Source: Phytophthora quininea | Taxonomy: Eukaryota > Oomycota > Peronosporomycetes > Peronosporales > Peronosporaceae | Assembly: GCA_011947345.1 (NCBI GenBank) | Contig: JAAVTG010000574.1 | Location: 1-64,000 of the forward strand | Direction of reading: 5' to 3' | Length of the DNA: 64,000 nucleotides | Shown here: in pieces, positions 1 through 10,335 of the stretch | How positions within the stretch are numbered: position 1 is the stretch's first letter | Layout: the number at the start of each line of letters is the position of its first letter | Notes under the pieces: model-generated | What the model was told of the DNA's origin: nothing | Database searches by the model: none | Seen by the model: the letters and a program-made list of their open reading frames with translations, nothing else | Program-made: the position numbers and the translations under genes

Positions 1-1374
1 GACCTAATCCAGAGATCACTACGCCGCTATTGAAGTAGGGGATGTGCTGCTGACCAAAAAATGGAACAATGATTCATAGTTTTCGGTAGCCAATGTGACA
101 TTTTACAATTTGCTGTGGACTGCCGAACATAGAACGCGATGGTGACTGTTGTGACTCAATGCCAAAAACCAGGGATCGCGCAACTACAGCACGCGCGAGC
201 AACTTCATCTTGTGACGAGTTTAGCCGGCGAAACCAGCTGACTGGGAGGCTGTTGCAGCCGCTTACAACGCGCTGGAACCCAACAACAGGTTTCGTGGAA
301 TTGGCAGCTTGAAGCGGAAGTTCGCCAATCTCTGTCGGACGCATCGCCACGCCAGCAAACTATCCGATGCCCAAATGTTGGCACGCAGTGCGAAGCAGCA
401 GCTTAACCAGCGCTCGTATCGTGACCGCCATCAAGGCGAATCATCCCAGCTGCAATCGTAACGAGTCGAGAGCCCCCTGTACGACGAGCGGGAAGAGGTT
501 GGGGCGGAGGTCGGAGCGAAGGAGACCGCCATGCGCACCCGAAAACTAGCAGGGATGAATACGTAGACGGACGCGACTGTCTTCGGAATTTTGGGACCGC
601 TGATAAGACGAGGGGCAACGCTTTTGGAACAGGAGACGGTACCAGGGAGTTGGAACGAGGTACAGACCATCCTAGCTGTTCGTGCCGCATCGAGCATCGC
701 CTATTAGCCCAACAACTAGAACATTTCCAAGCAACGGTTGTGCGCGAGCTTAAAGCAATGTATGTATTAGAGCGGGATGAAAGAAGACACCAGCGAAACT
801 TGGACCTGCGCGCGGCCAGACGTTATCAAAAGCAGCTACAAGCATCCATCGCAATGCCGCGGTCCTAGATCGCAGGTATTTTTGCCTTCAAAGCTTTAAG
901 CAGAAGACGCAAGCGATGAGAGTTCAAGACACTTCGGAGAGACTATTAACCTCCGTAAAAAACGTGTTAGAAAAAAGCAAACAAAAATGCTGAAAGCCAT
1001 GACATTGCAAACTGCCCCATCCACTTCTCTTTGTCCTTGGCATCTTCATGTCAACGTCGACAGCTTGGTCTCCCGCAGCTTGAGCCGCCCTGTACCTTAT
1101 TGCATCAAAATTTATCGCATCATCTCCTTCCCATCTCCGGTTCAAACACATATTCATAGCTCCAAGAAGTTGAATCTACTGTCCTACCTTCTGCGAGATT
1201 AGGACAGCATAGAAGATCGATAAATTGTTGTCGATCTCCGTTCCGCTCACTTCTGATTTTGCCAGCGAACCCCAAAACCAATAGCGTGGAATCACACACG
1301 CAACAGACAAGGTAAGCCGACCATCACCGGGTCTTCACGGATTAATTGGTACAAACAGTGCATCATGCAAGACG
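1..1374. other. Decayed DNA, no recognisable gene
   Basis: Only short, mutually overlapping frames are present. The best is a plus-strand stretch at 650-868 encoding a charged, Arg/Gln-rich helical peptide of 72 residues, which I do not recognise. No RNA gene, terminal repeat or transposase motif is visible. It is probably old repeat sequence. Confidence 0.5.
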
Positions 1375-1698
1375 ATGGGTGGTCGCGGTAAAGGCGGCAA
1401 AGCTCTTGGCAAGGGAGGCTCAAAGCGTCACCGCTATATTCTGCGGGACAATATTCAAGGCATCACATGACCAGCTATCAGGCGTCTTGCTCTTCGTGCA
1501 GGTGTCATCAGATTATCCAGACTCGTCTATCAGGAAACACGTGCAGTGCTGAGAGTTTTTATCAGTAATCTTGTACAAGATGCTATAGTGTATGCAGAGC
1601 ATGCCAATCGAAAAACTATCAAAGCGACGGACGTCATCTACGCCTTGGAACGACAAGGGCGGACGCTGTATGGGTTTAGTGACGGAAACAATTGGTAA
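1375..1698 (+). pseudogene. Divergent histone H4 pseudogene with one nonsense codon
   Basis: The frame from ATG 1375 to TAA 1696-1698 encodes 107 codons that align end to end with histone H4: a Gly/Lys-rich tail ([12 protein letters not shown]), then [12 protein letters not shown], the PAIRRLA helix, a [13 protein letters not shown] segment and the C-terminal [13 protein letters not shown]. Histone H4 is normally 102-103 residues and almost invariant. Here a TGA at 1468-1470 replaces the codon for Lys31. Several other conserved positions also differ: the Lys20 position is Tyr, G9 is Ala, A15 is Ser, and the core helix after LA differs by several residues. The extra C-terminal GNNW is not part of the family. 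There are no frameshifts. The even spread of changes with one stop suggests an old H4-like copy that lost function late, or a variant gene killed by one mutation. H4 would normally pair with H3 in the nucleosome core. Confidence 0.85.
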
Positions 1699-1784
1699 CA
1701 CTCACACTGCGCGACGGACACTACACAGTATAAAGCGATATCATACGAGCAGAGCAAAAACAAAAACCTCTTCATTCATTATCA

Positions 1785-2676
1785 TTAGCTGAGTTGCGTC
1801 CTTGCCTGTGACTCAACCGTCACCAGCTGCCTCATCGCTACTCGGAGTGTAATCACTATCATTATCTTCAGCTCGTCTCGACCGCCGTGTCTTCGCCTTA
1901 GTGCTGCGGGTATCGCCTTGCTTTTCTTCGTCACCACACTCCTCATCCCTGTCGTCGCGGGTATCAACTTCTTTTCTTCTTCTGCACTCTCCCCTCGCTG
2001 CCCAACGCACCTTCATCATCGTTGCCCTCTGCTTCTTGCTCGATCTTGCGAGACGCTTCACGGTCCGCTTCAGTGATTATAGCCAACTTGCCCCCTGCAA
2101 GATTCATCAGCCAATTTAATCGTTTCGTAGACCTCCCTCCCGCGTCGTTAGCAACCACCCGCTTCAGCGACTCAATGGACGGCATCGACATGGCTTGGGC
2201 ACGTGTGGCAGCTGTTGTCGGGCCTGCCGTGTCAGTTTGCACATCACCGACGCCCCCGCAGCCTGCTCGTACGCTGCCAGTTCCTCGTCTTGTTCTTGGT
2301 GCTGGCGCTCGCGCTGCGTTAGCACGTAGCCGCCCAAATTTCGCGCTCAGTCACTGAAGGCGTCGTCGGTTGCTGCGCGTGCTCGTTCAAATTGCCGTCG
2401 CAGTGTTTCCGGGTGTTGTGCTGCAATGTGAACCATGATGTCATTCTCACCAAGCTCATCTCGGAGGCTGCGAAGTCGACGATGCTGCCTCTTAAGCGCG
2501 TTAAACGCAACTACTTCGGCATCTAGCGCTCGACCACGGTGGTTGACGTTCTCGTCGTCGCTGCTGGACTCGTCACTTATTACGACGAAAAGATGGATTG
2601 GCGATGAATGTCGAGTGACCGAAGTTGACCACGATAAGCTAAGGAATTCGATAGGAAATGTGACGACGGCTCTCAA
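1785..2676 (-). pseudogene. Broken acidic/basic nuclear-type protein, unrecognised
   Basis: Three successive minus-strand frames appear to be pieces of one protein. The first runs from Met at 2676 and contains an acidic SDESSSDDE patch followed by a Leu/Arg-rich amphipathic segment. It continues past a stop near 2350 with more helical sequence. The second (about 2242-1964) has a helical VVANDAGGRSTKRLNWL segment. The third (about 2061-1800) is strongly basic, then acidic, ending DSDYTPSSDEAAGDG. The composition resembles low-complexity linkers of chromatin or transposon proteins, but no domain is identifiable. It lies head to head with the plus-strand frame beginning near 2640, so the two may have been divergent ORFs of one mobile element. 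Function is unknown. Confidence 0.35.
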
Positions 2677-3280
2677 CTTCTCTTTTCAGTCGAGAATGGA
2701 TGCAGCGGAAGCCAATCGATGTGAGGCAATTGCCGCCGAACAAGCAGCATCTCAAGTGCTAGTAGAAGTTCATGCACGGATCACCATGCTACGGAGGGCC
2801 TACCAACCGCACAACTACCAGCTGCATATAGCCGAAAGCAAACTACCGTGTGCTCAGCGGCGTTTTCAACGAGCTGTTAATGCTGCCGACGAGGCCGATC
2901 GAGACTATCTAGAACAATTCAGAGCCTACATCGCTCAGAAAATCACTGACGCCGTCAAGAACAGCAGCAGCGTCTCCAACTGCTATCCGTGGGTGTTACC
3001 GAGGGTGAAGACATACCAAATGAGGACCCAGAAAACATCTTTCGCGAATTGGAAGAAATTGTCGGCAGTGAAACACCTGAAGACATCCCCGTCCCGGCCA
3101 GATCGTCCAGTAGCGAAGAAGAGAGTTAAGAATGCGTCAATAAACGCAATAAAAAACAGTAACGCATTCATTTCTTTCATGGGCATCTTGTTGTTCCTCT
3201 TGCAGCACCGTGCAGGTTTTCAAGACTTACAGGCCTCGGCGCCAAAGCAACGGTTTATGACAGAAATATTTGCTAACTAA
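2639..3280 (+). CDS. Coiled-coil-like ORF, unrecognised
   Basis: An open frame reaches back to 2435, but the likely coding part begins around 2640-2698, because further upstream it overlaps the opposite-strand ORF. A Met occurs at 2698 (MDAAEANRCEAIAAEQAA). The following roughly 90 residues are Ala/Glu/Gln/Arg-rich and predicted by eye to be helical. The remainder is Lys/Ser-rich and ends in a hydrophobic FISFMGILLFLLQ patch. No known domain is visible. A short tandem CTAAA-type repeat directly follows the stop (3278-3305). It could be the second ORF of a decayed divergent element, and the frame could also be fortuitous. Confidence 0.3.
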   Translation, partial: LRNSIGNVTTALNFSFQSRMDAAEANRCEAIAAEQAASQVLVEVHARITMLRRAYQPHNYQLHIAESKLPCAQRRFQRAVNAADEADRDYLEQFRAYIAQKITDAVKNSSSVSNCYPWVLPRVKTYQMRTQKTSFANWKKLSAVKHLKTSPSRPDRPVAKKRVKNASINAIKNSNAFISFMGILLFLLQHRAGFQDLQASAPKQRFMTEIFAN

Positions 3281-4230
3281 GCTAAGCTAAACTAAACTAA
3301 ACTTTAAAAACTGCGAATTTCCGGGACGGCAGCCCGGGTAGGCAGTTGAATTTAGTATCACCCAATAAGAGACGCTCATTCACAGATTTGTAGTCAATGG
3401 CAGGCTATGATGGTTCGATGTGCTGGACCATCCATTTCCAATAAAACGGATTCTTTCGAGATAAAACGCGGCGGAGAATTAGAGACGGTACTAGTTTCTA
3501 TCCCCCTGTTTTCCTTGGACCAAATGACAGCACATTATTGCCGATACTGACGAGCCAGCCCGTGCAGCTGGGAAAAGCTATGACTGAGAGCTCATTGAAA
3601 GCCAACATCGTCTCCTCCACGAGTACAAGGTCCCTCGCCCTCACAACGTGAACAAGGTGCTGTACCAAGTATACGTTTATCTAAAGAATGGCAGCCTTGA
3701 TCGGACTCCAAGTTATGAGTTCCCTGGTTGTATTACTGCTGCACTGGATAGAGAAGGTAAGAGCATATTTCTGATGGATTCATTTCGTTGTTCACAGCGT
3801 CTCACTTATTGAAAAGCATCAGGATAATCGCAAAAAAATACTATGCCGTATCCTTCGCCGGAGACGGCTTGCCGCGATTCGCTTGGAATTGATCCATTCG
3901 AAGCTCCTTTTCCAATGTATTTCCTTGGTTCCAAGGGATTCCCTAAACGCTGCAAGTCCGGTAACATCGCGTCAGAGAGAATTTTACTATCAGCAAGACG
4001 CTCGAGCCCAAGCCATACCAGTTCCCGACCGATAGCGTCGGCGTCGCTCTCATCCGCGCACCCTATCGCAGAACTACTGGACGAGCGTTGCCGCGAGATC
4101 GGCTCTACACTGACGGAGTCATGAGCCGGAGACCGACAACGCTGTGAGCTGAGTCACCCAGCAGGACTCGATACACGTTATGTTGTTCCACACATCCCAC
4201 CCGGACGACTTGGCCCCCAACGCCTGCCCG
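3281..4230. other. Non-coding or decayed stretch with short CTAAA repeat
   Basis: It begins with imperfect CTAAG/CTAAA repeats (3278-3305). The rest holds only short broken frames, and none could be assigned. Confidence 0.45.
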
Positions 4231-4232
4231 CT

Positions 4233-4706
4233 TTGACGGTGACATCGAGCAGCTCCAGGCCATGTGCGACTAGTGGCACCCTTCCGACTGCAGCCTGTGA
4301 TGGTCCTCATTGCCACCTCAAGCACCATCATTATGCTGTTCGAGTGTCTCTCGGCAGAGCAAGACGGCGTTGTCTACTCCAACAAGGTGTCAACAAGAAC
4401 CCCGAGTTATCGGCCGACTACATCCGTCTCGTGGCCAAGGAGTCCCTCTCCTACGCCCCGCAGACTGACACGCGTGTCATCATCCACTCGACACTTGGGA
4501 GGGTGCTGTCTGCCGATCTCGGCGAAGAGGAGCTCAACAGGGATCGTGCCAAGTGCGAGGAGGTGATGGCCGAGTTGCAGAAGGACCTGCAGTCGGTACT
4601 GCTCGACAAGCTCTGGTTCGTGCAGGAGATGCACCACTTGTCTCCTCAAGACCCAAGACGGAGACTCCACTGCTGGGCAGCGTCAAGAAGTAGAGAACGA
4701 AAATAG
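4233..4706 (+). other. Short ORF, unrecognised, possibly 5' part of a decayed gene
   Basis: The second half of this 157-codon frame (from about 4390) looks protein-like: an amphipathic Leu/Glu/Asp-rich region with motifs such as VIIHSTLGRVLSADLGEEEL. The first half is low in structure. It lies directly upstream of the membrane-transporter remnant on the same strand, and may be its decayed N-terminal region or an unrelated fragment. I do not recognise a family. Confidence 0.25.
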
Positions 4707-4719
4707 TGAATAGGAAGAT

Positions 4720-6100
4720 GAACTGTAAGGTGACCTGGAGCGCTCTGTGGCACTACCTTGAAAAGACGCGATATCATTTTGACGGACAGCCTACCTCTCG
4801 ATCGTGTTGGACCAAAGCGACTTGCTATGTGTGGCGCTTCTGTACTGCGCCACTTTCGCCGTGGAATCCATGAGCTACTGCTCCATCTTCGCAGCCACAA
4901 GGGCGACCCTTGCCGCCGTCGGCATGTACTTTTTCTCATCCTGAAATCCCCACGCAAGGTATCAACTCTGTCGATAAGTAAGCCGGGATTTCTTCGCGGA
5001 TGAATTTCTTCGTGTTTTGCAGCGTTGCTGTGAGCATGGCGCTGACGGTGGCGCCTGTCAACGCGCCGGCTTTCAGCGACCTCGCTACAATCTCCTGGGC
5101 ATTCTGTACTTGCCCCGAGATGCTCAGATGCAGACCGATAACGCCATCAAGACCTTCAGAACAAATCTGTTCGCTACAGGCACAGCAATCATCATCCCAC
5201 TCATTCAACTGCAGCGCGCCAACCCCACTCGGTACGCTTCTATTCATTACGACCACGTACCTGCTCGTCGGGATCATCACGTACTACCGATTCTGCTACA
5301 CTGATTCGGGCACGTTGCTGGATCAGTTGCTACAGATAAGCTCTGCGAGAAAGCTAGCCCCTTTTCTCATCGGATGCACGCGCTGCAAATGCAATTGGCG
5401 GTTGTGTACGCGTGGCTTTCGGTTTGATTGCCAACTTCACTCGGAGGATGTGCTGCCGACTAGAAAGAAGGGTTGCCGCTGTATAGAATCCGTCGTCTTC
5501 GAGGTTGTTCACGGTCGGCGTCCCTGGAGGAGTGGATGTTGGTGGGGTGAAGCTACCAAAAGCAGCAGAGCAGCGACAATGAGCTTGCTTAGTCCAGTTG
5601 CGGCAGCCTTGGCAGCTTTGATCGACAGGGACTGTTTCAGAACATCGTGGACAGTGTGTTTACCGAGAATGTAGCGCTCCATGTCGAATAGCGTAGGGTT
5701 GAGCAGCGACGGGGACGCGATCGTAACGCGAAGCAGGACGGTGACAGTGTGATCGCAGGCCGTTCTCGTCATCATGTTCCAGGCGTCGTTTGTGGACATT
5801 CTGAGTTTCATCGGCGCCACGGCAGTCACCGTTTTCTGCATGGTAATGCCGTGTCTGTGCTACTTCCGAGTGCGCCCGATCGCCACCTACCGTGAAGGGG
5901 CAAATGTGATTGAACCATGTGCTACACGATGATCGTCAGCAGCATTGTGCTAGGTAGCTACTACGCCGTCACCGTGCTGAGCGACATTAGTCGTGATATG
6001 CAGCACTTTCATCTGTTCCAAAACGCAGGAAGCAACGAGTTGACCGCCGCCAGCAACGCTATCCTCGCGGAAGAGTACCCGTACTGCCACGAAGGCCGAT
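4720..6100 (+). pseudogene. Decayed multi-pass transporter, amino acid/auxin permease-like
   Basis: Hydrophobic segments typical of a membrane carrier are scattered over all three plus frames. There is a CVALLYCATFAVESM segment near 4830, then LQRANPTRYAS (about 5210) followed in another frame by a strong helix LLFITTTYLLVGIITYYRF (about 5235-5290). A segment at 5775-5900 reads FVDILSFIGATAVTVFCMV and then MPCLCYFRV. A last helix, MIVSSIVLGSYYAVTVLS, follows at 5920-5985 in a further frame. The FIGATAVTV..MPCLCYFR block and the final helix resemble the C-terminal helices of amino acid/auxin permease (AAAP) transporters, which import amino acids across membranes. Several frameshifts and stops separate the pieces, so no intact product is possible. 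The family call rests on pattern resemblance only. Confidence 0.5.
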
Positions 6101-6153
6101 GGTATGTTGTGTTGAGAGACCGACTGTCCAAGTTCATGACGCGTTCGAAGTAG

Positions 6154-6540
6154 TTCACATTGCAGGGGCTTCAAAGCACAAGCTTGGTGGCGTTCGACCG
6201 TGGTGCGGATCGGCATCGACTGCCGCGCGGATCTGTATCTGCAAGGCCACGCACGGCCGTCGGCCTCGACCGCAAGACTCGTGCACGGCACCTTTTGAAT
6301 GGTTGCATCGGCGATACCACCGATATTTGCCGGTCGGCATACGTCCATGTGGACATGTACGGATTGGTCGGATGAAGGTGCGGGTCGGCGACGCGCGAAC
6401 TGCCGTGCCGTGTTGGGCGTGCTAGGAGTCGTCGTCGACGCGGAGGGTAGCGCCAACCCCGCTTGGTACGAGCGGTAGCAGCGTGTTCGGCTCGTGAAAA
6501 TTGCACTGGTGCAGTGCATGCACGTACATGCATCGTTGAT
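6154..6540. other. GC-rich spacer before copia gag, no LTR found
   Basis: This is where a 5' LTR of the copia element would be expected, but no matching copy exists downstream in the window. Around 6500-6555 the DNA is unusually rich in overlapping palindromes (CACTGGTGCAGTG, GCATGCACGTACATGC). No gene is evident. Confidence 0.4.
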
Positions 6541-6555
6541 GTGTGTGCATGCGCA

Positions 6556-8040
6556 ATGGGTGTTCGCCAACGTGTTGTCGAAGAGCTCACGGTGGGGAGA
6601 GACGAGCCGGTGATCCGTTACGAGGATTTGCTGGAAAGTCAGCCGGTGCTGGTGGAACTGGACGCCAAGGCAAGCGACAAGGCGAAGCGGACTCATCGCC
6701 TTCACGAAGCCTTTCTGCAACAGCAAGCGTCGTACATCAAGCGGCTGTTCATGGAGACGCTGCCTGCGGGATTCAAGGGCGATGAAAAGCGTATGAAGGA
6801 GCCGGTGCACGTGATTTGGAGCGCTGTCGAGCGCCGATACGGCTTGAACACGGCGTCCGGTGTGGTGCAGCTCGTGACGAGATTCGAGGAAGTTGTGAAC
6901 TCGGACTTCAAGAATCTGAGCGAACTTTTTACCGCCTTAGCGTGGCGCGTGGACAGGTCAACCGCAACTCGACTGATGCGCTAGGAGTCGGCATGATCAC
7001 GTCTTAGCTCATGCTGATCAAGATTCTGGCTGTGATGCCGGCCCCTCTGGGGATCGGGCATTACCTTCAAGCTCGAAGCGTATACCGTGGAGAAGGTCGA
7101 AGCCAAGTTGTGTGCCATCTTTGGCAACAAGAGCAAAACAGAGATTCTGGCTTTGGGAACTGGTGTTCCAGTGAACCACGTGCAGGCGCGACCGCCTGCT
7201 GCACTGCGTGCACCACGTGCACCAGCACTTGGCAAGAGAAAAGCCTTGTCTGCTTTTGGCCGTGATGACCACCACAACTTGGGACACATGAATTGTCACT
7301 ATTGTGCGAGAGTGCACAATGATCTGCAGGGGATCGGCCCTCACTCTAAGGCCGCCTGCATTAAGAGGAGGATGGATCGTGATGCTCACGTCTATCGTCG
7401 GAACATCTGGAGCTACCGAAGCACGAAGAAGTTGCAAGTGCGGGCCCAGCCAACGCCGACGAAGACCGGCAAAGGCAAGGGAAAAGCCAAGGCGAGACGC
7501 GAGATCCCGCTCGCTGAATGCCTGCCGCAAGAAGTGCTTTGCAAAGCGGCCCGCACCAAACAACCTGCGAGCCCAGCTGTTTCAATCACGCCACCGCCTT
7601 CCGGGCTTGACGATTTGCTGTCGCCCGGATCCGATCTTTCGGATTTCGATCCAATGGACACCGACGATTCCGTGGGATCTTTCGACGTAGCGGCCAACGC
7701 CGTGGTGGCCAACGCCGGTACAGTCGAGACTGGACGGCCCCTCGCGGATGGTGATCAAGCGATTGTTGATACCGCTGACGAATTCGAAAAGGCAGCCATG
7801 GAGCTGGAGGACACGGTAAGATCTTTATACCCTACCCTGTTGAGTCAAACCGATCAACTGACATCTGATTCGTGGGTTCTGAACTCAGGATGCGGCTTAG
7901 GGCTTACAAGTGAAGCAAGCAAGCTCGTAGAGAGCAGACCCGACAATGGATACATGTTTACATTTGCAGAAGGGTCTAAACATAGCAATACACGCATTGG
8001 TACTGTGAAACTATATTTGAGTAGCCCAAAGGGCATATAG
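6556..8040 (+). pseudogene. Copia gag, zinc knuckle and protease remnant
   Basis: The gag part (from about 6556 to 6984) is helical. It includes a VHVIWSAVERRYG segment typical of copia gag and then shifts frame near 6940-7080. The next frame, open from 7087 to 8040, carries a knuckle-like array CHYCARVHNDL..GPHSKAAC (about 7297-7360, spacing C-x2-C-x12-H-x4-C), a basic linker rich in Lys/Gly, and an acidic region. Then comes a protease-like WVLNSGCG segment near 7870, where the catalytic DSG would be expected but Asp is replaced by Asn. The 8040 stop truncates the protease. Gag would form the particle and protease would process the polyprotein; neither is likely functional here. Confidence 0.7.
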
Positions 8041-8299
8041 CCGTTTCTTTTCGAAAATATCGCGCTAGTCCCAAACGCGAAATCTAATCTGCTGGTTAAA
8101 AAGAAGTGGGTATCGAATTATAGAGTCCCTATCGGGCGACTTTAAATTTGTACTCTATAAACGAGAGTTAGTATTCGTTGCTAGAGCTGTAAATGGAGCT
8201 TACTATGTTCAACACAGAACAGTAAGAGAAAGACAAGTGCAATGCAATGCGGTAAAGCAGCAACCTTGTTAACCACTAGTCGTTTCTGAAGTGAGTAAA

Positions 8300-9952
8300 C
8301 CAGAAACAATTTTTTAAGGGATGGCATGTAAAACTTGGACATTTAAACCGAGACATGGTGATCACAATGCTTAGTAAAAACATTGTAAGTGGGATACCAT
8401 CTCTACCAGCTAAGCTATTAAGGCAAGCTCCATTCTTCTGTACGACATGCACCGAGATGAAGGAAAAGAGGAGATCCTATCGGAATACAAAAGGATTAAG
8501 GGACACAAGGCCCATTAGTACAATCCACATGGACACCAATGGTCCAATGAAAACGCTTGGAATTTAGGGAAGCATTGGTACCATTAAGTACTTCCTGAGT
8601 ATAATCGATGACAACACATCATGGCGTTGGACGTACGTCCTTCGGAACAAGCAGAAGGTTAATGAGAAAGTAAAGGAACTGCTTCTTCAAAAGAGCGCGA
8701 AGGAAGGTTTATAATTTGCCGGATTCGATCTGATGGAGGAACGGAGTTTGTCAACACGGCCTTCAAAGAATTCTGCAAAGGAAAGGGTATTGTCTTTCAG
8801 AAGTCAAACGCATACAGCCCAGAAGAGGATGGAGCGGCTGAAGGAGATCATCAAAGTAAATTGGATCGGGCTTGCTGCGCACTCAAAGACGCTGAGATGG
8901 TGACCAGAAGCTTTGATGTACATGACATACGTGCAGAATAGAACACCTATGCGACGATTGAACTACAAAACACCGTACGAGATGGTGTATGGAAAACCCC
9001 TAATGTTAGGGAACTACCCGTCTGGGGAAGTGTGTGCTTTGCCCATATACCGCAGTACTACGTAAAGACCAAAAACTATCTGCACGGTCACTAAAATGCC
9101 GATTTCTCGGAATATCCGACGAGTCGAAAGGGTTTAGACTATGGGACGTCTACAACAACAAACATATTCTCTCACGGGGTGTGCTATTTGACACCAACAA
9201 TGTAACCATCATCGTGAAGAAAGCTTTTGGAGATGAAATATCTGAACTCAGTTCCAAATCTGCCTCGAGCGAGACACCCGATGCAATGAGAGACCAATCA
9301 CCTGAAATGGAGAATGCCACAGCCGTGGGAGCTTCAAACAAGAGAAGACGTACAGGCTTACTAGAGACCTCTAGTCGAGAGCCACGACCACGCCAAGAAA
9401 CCAAGAAACCAAAGAGGTATCAGGACTATCAGTGCTTTCAGGCGGCACTTGACAAGGCTGTCGCACATGATATTCTTGTGACCCAGGTCCCCACGCCACG
9501 CTCCATTACGGAAGCCCTGAGTGGACCCCATCGAGAGCAATGGAAAAGGGCTCTTGAACTTGAATATGACTCTCTCATCGAGAATGGCACATGGAGACTG
9601 CACATGGAGACTAATACACTTGCCATCCGGACGCAAGGCACTACCCTGTCATTGGGTACTTATGGTTTAATACAATGCCGACGGGACTGTTGGGCGGTTT
9701 AAGGCCAGACTTGTTGCGCAAGGTGACCACCAGGAATATGGGGTTGATTGCGACGAAGTTTATGCACCCGTGGCTCGGTATGAGTCGCTGCGCCTTGTGC
9801 TGGCGATAGGAACCATACTGAACTGTCATATTCATCAGATGGATGTTCATACAGCGTTTCTCAACGGCACCACGGAAGAGAACAGAAAATTTACATGAGA
9901 CATCCTCACGGCTTTGTGAAGCGAGGCCAAGAGTATCTGGTCTGTGAACTTC
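8300..9952 (+). pseudogene. Copia integrase and N-terminal reverse transcriptase remnant
   Basis: A pre-integrase His/Cys domain is visible at about 8320-8470 (KLGHLNRDM then FCTTCTEMK, the H...H...C-x2-C pattern). Integrase core fragments follow in changing frames up to 9030, including FIRSDGGTEF-like sequence near 8720. The longest open piece, 9034-9702, contains the integrase C-terminal FLGISDESKGFRLWD motif, a linker, and the start of the copia RT domain (EALSGPHREQWKRALELEYDSL). RT continues in another frame (about 9700-9952) with VARYESLRLVLAIG and a QMDVHTAFLNG-like motif, and then meets the TTAA insertion site of the PiggyBac element. Confidence 0.75.
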
Positions 9953-9956
9953 TTAA
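9953..9956. repeat. Left TTAA target-site duplication of PiggyBac element
   Basis: TTAA directly abuts the left terminal repeat CCCCCAACACTCACG. It lies inside a copia RT leucine-lysine codon pair. Confidence 0.9.
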
Positions 9957-9998
9957 CCCCCAACACTCACGCGATTTTCGCTGTTTCGTCCACCACCC

Positions 9999-10023
9999 AA
10001 CATGTTGTTAAATACAACATGTT
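9999..10023. repeat. Left subterminal palindrome of PiggyBac element
   Basis: Two perfect 10-bp arms, AACATGTTGT and ACAACATGTT, are separated by TAAAT. The reverse-complement copy lies at the other end of the element, so it is a candidate transposase-binding site. Confidence 0.85.
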
Positions 10024-10335
10024 AAAACCAGCCTATATTTAAAATTTGTATGCTCCTCTAAAGTACGCTGTCCTTTTCCGAAATTTTGAACCGGATTGGA
10101 AAACAGCGACGGTCCCGTCGCACGGCATTTTCCGAGCATGTTGTCAAATACACCGAGGTCTTGACCCGACAGCAAAACATGGCGTATATCTACCATAAGC
10201 AAGTTGACCCTTTTATTAGAACTGCACGTTTTGTGGAAGATCGCTGCGCAAAATGAAGACGTGTTGGCAAGAAGTCGGAAGTGAAACGCAATGCATGTAT
10301 TTTCCTTAGCAGCACCCAGCCTAGAGCTCCCTGTC

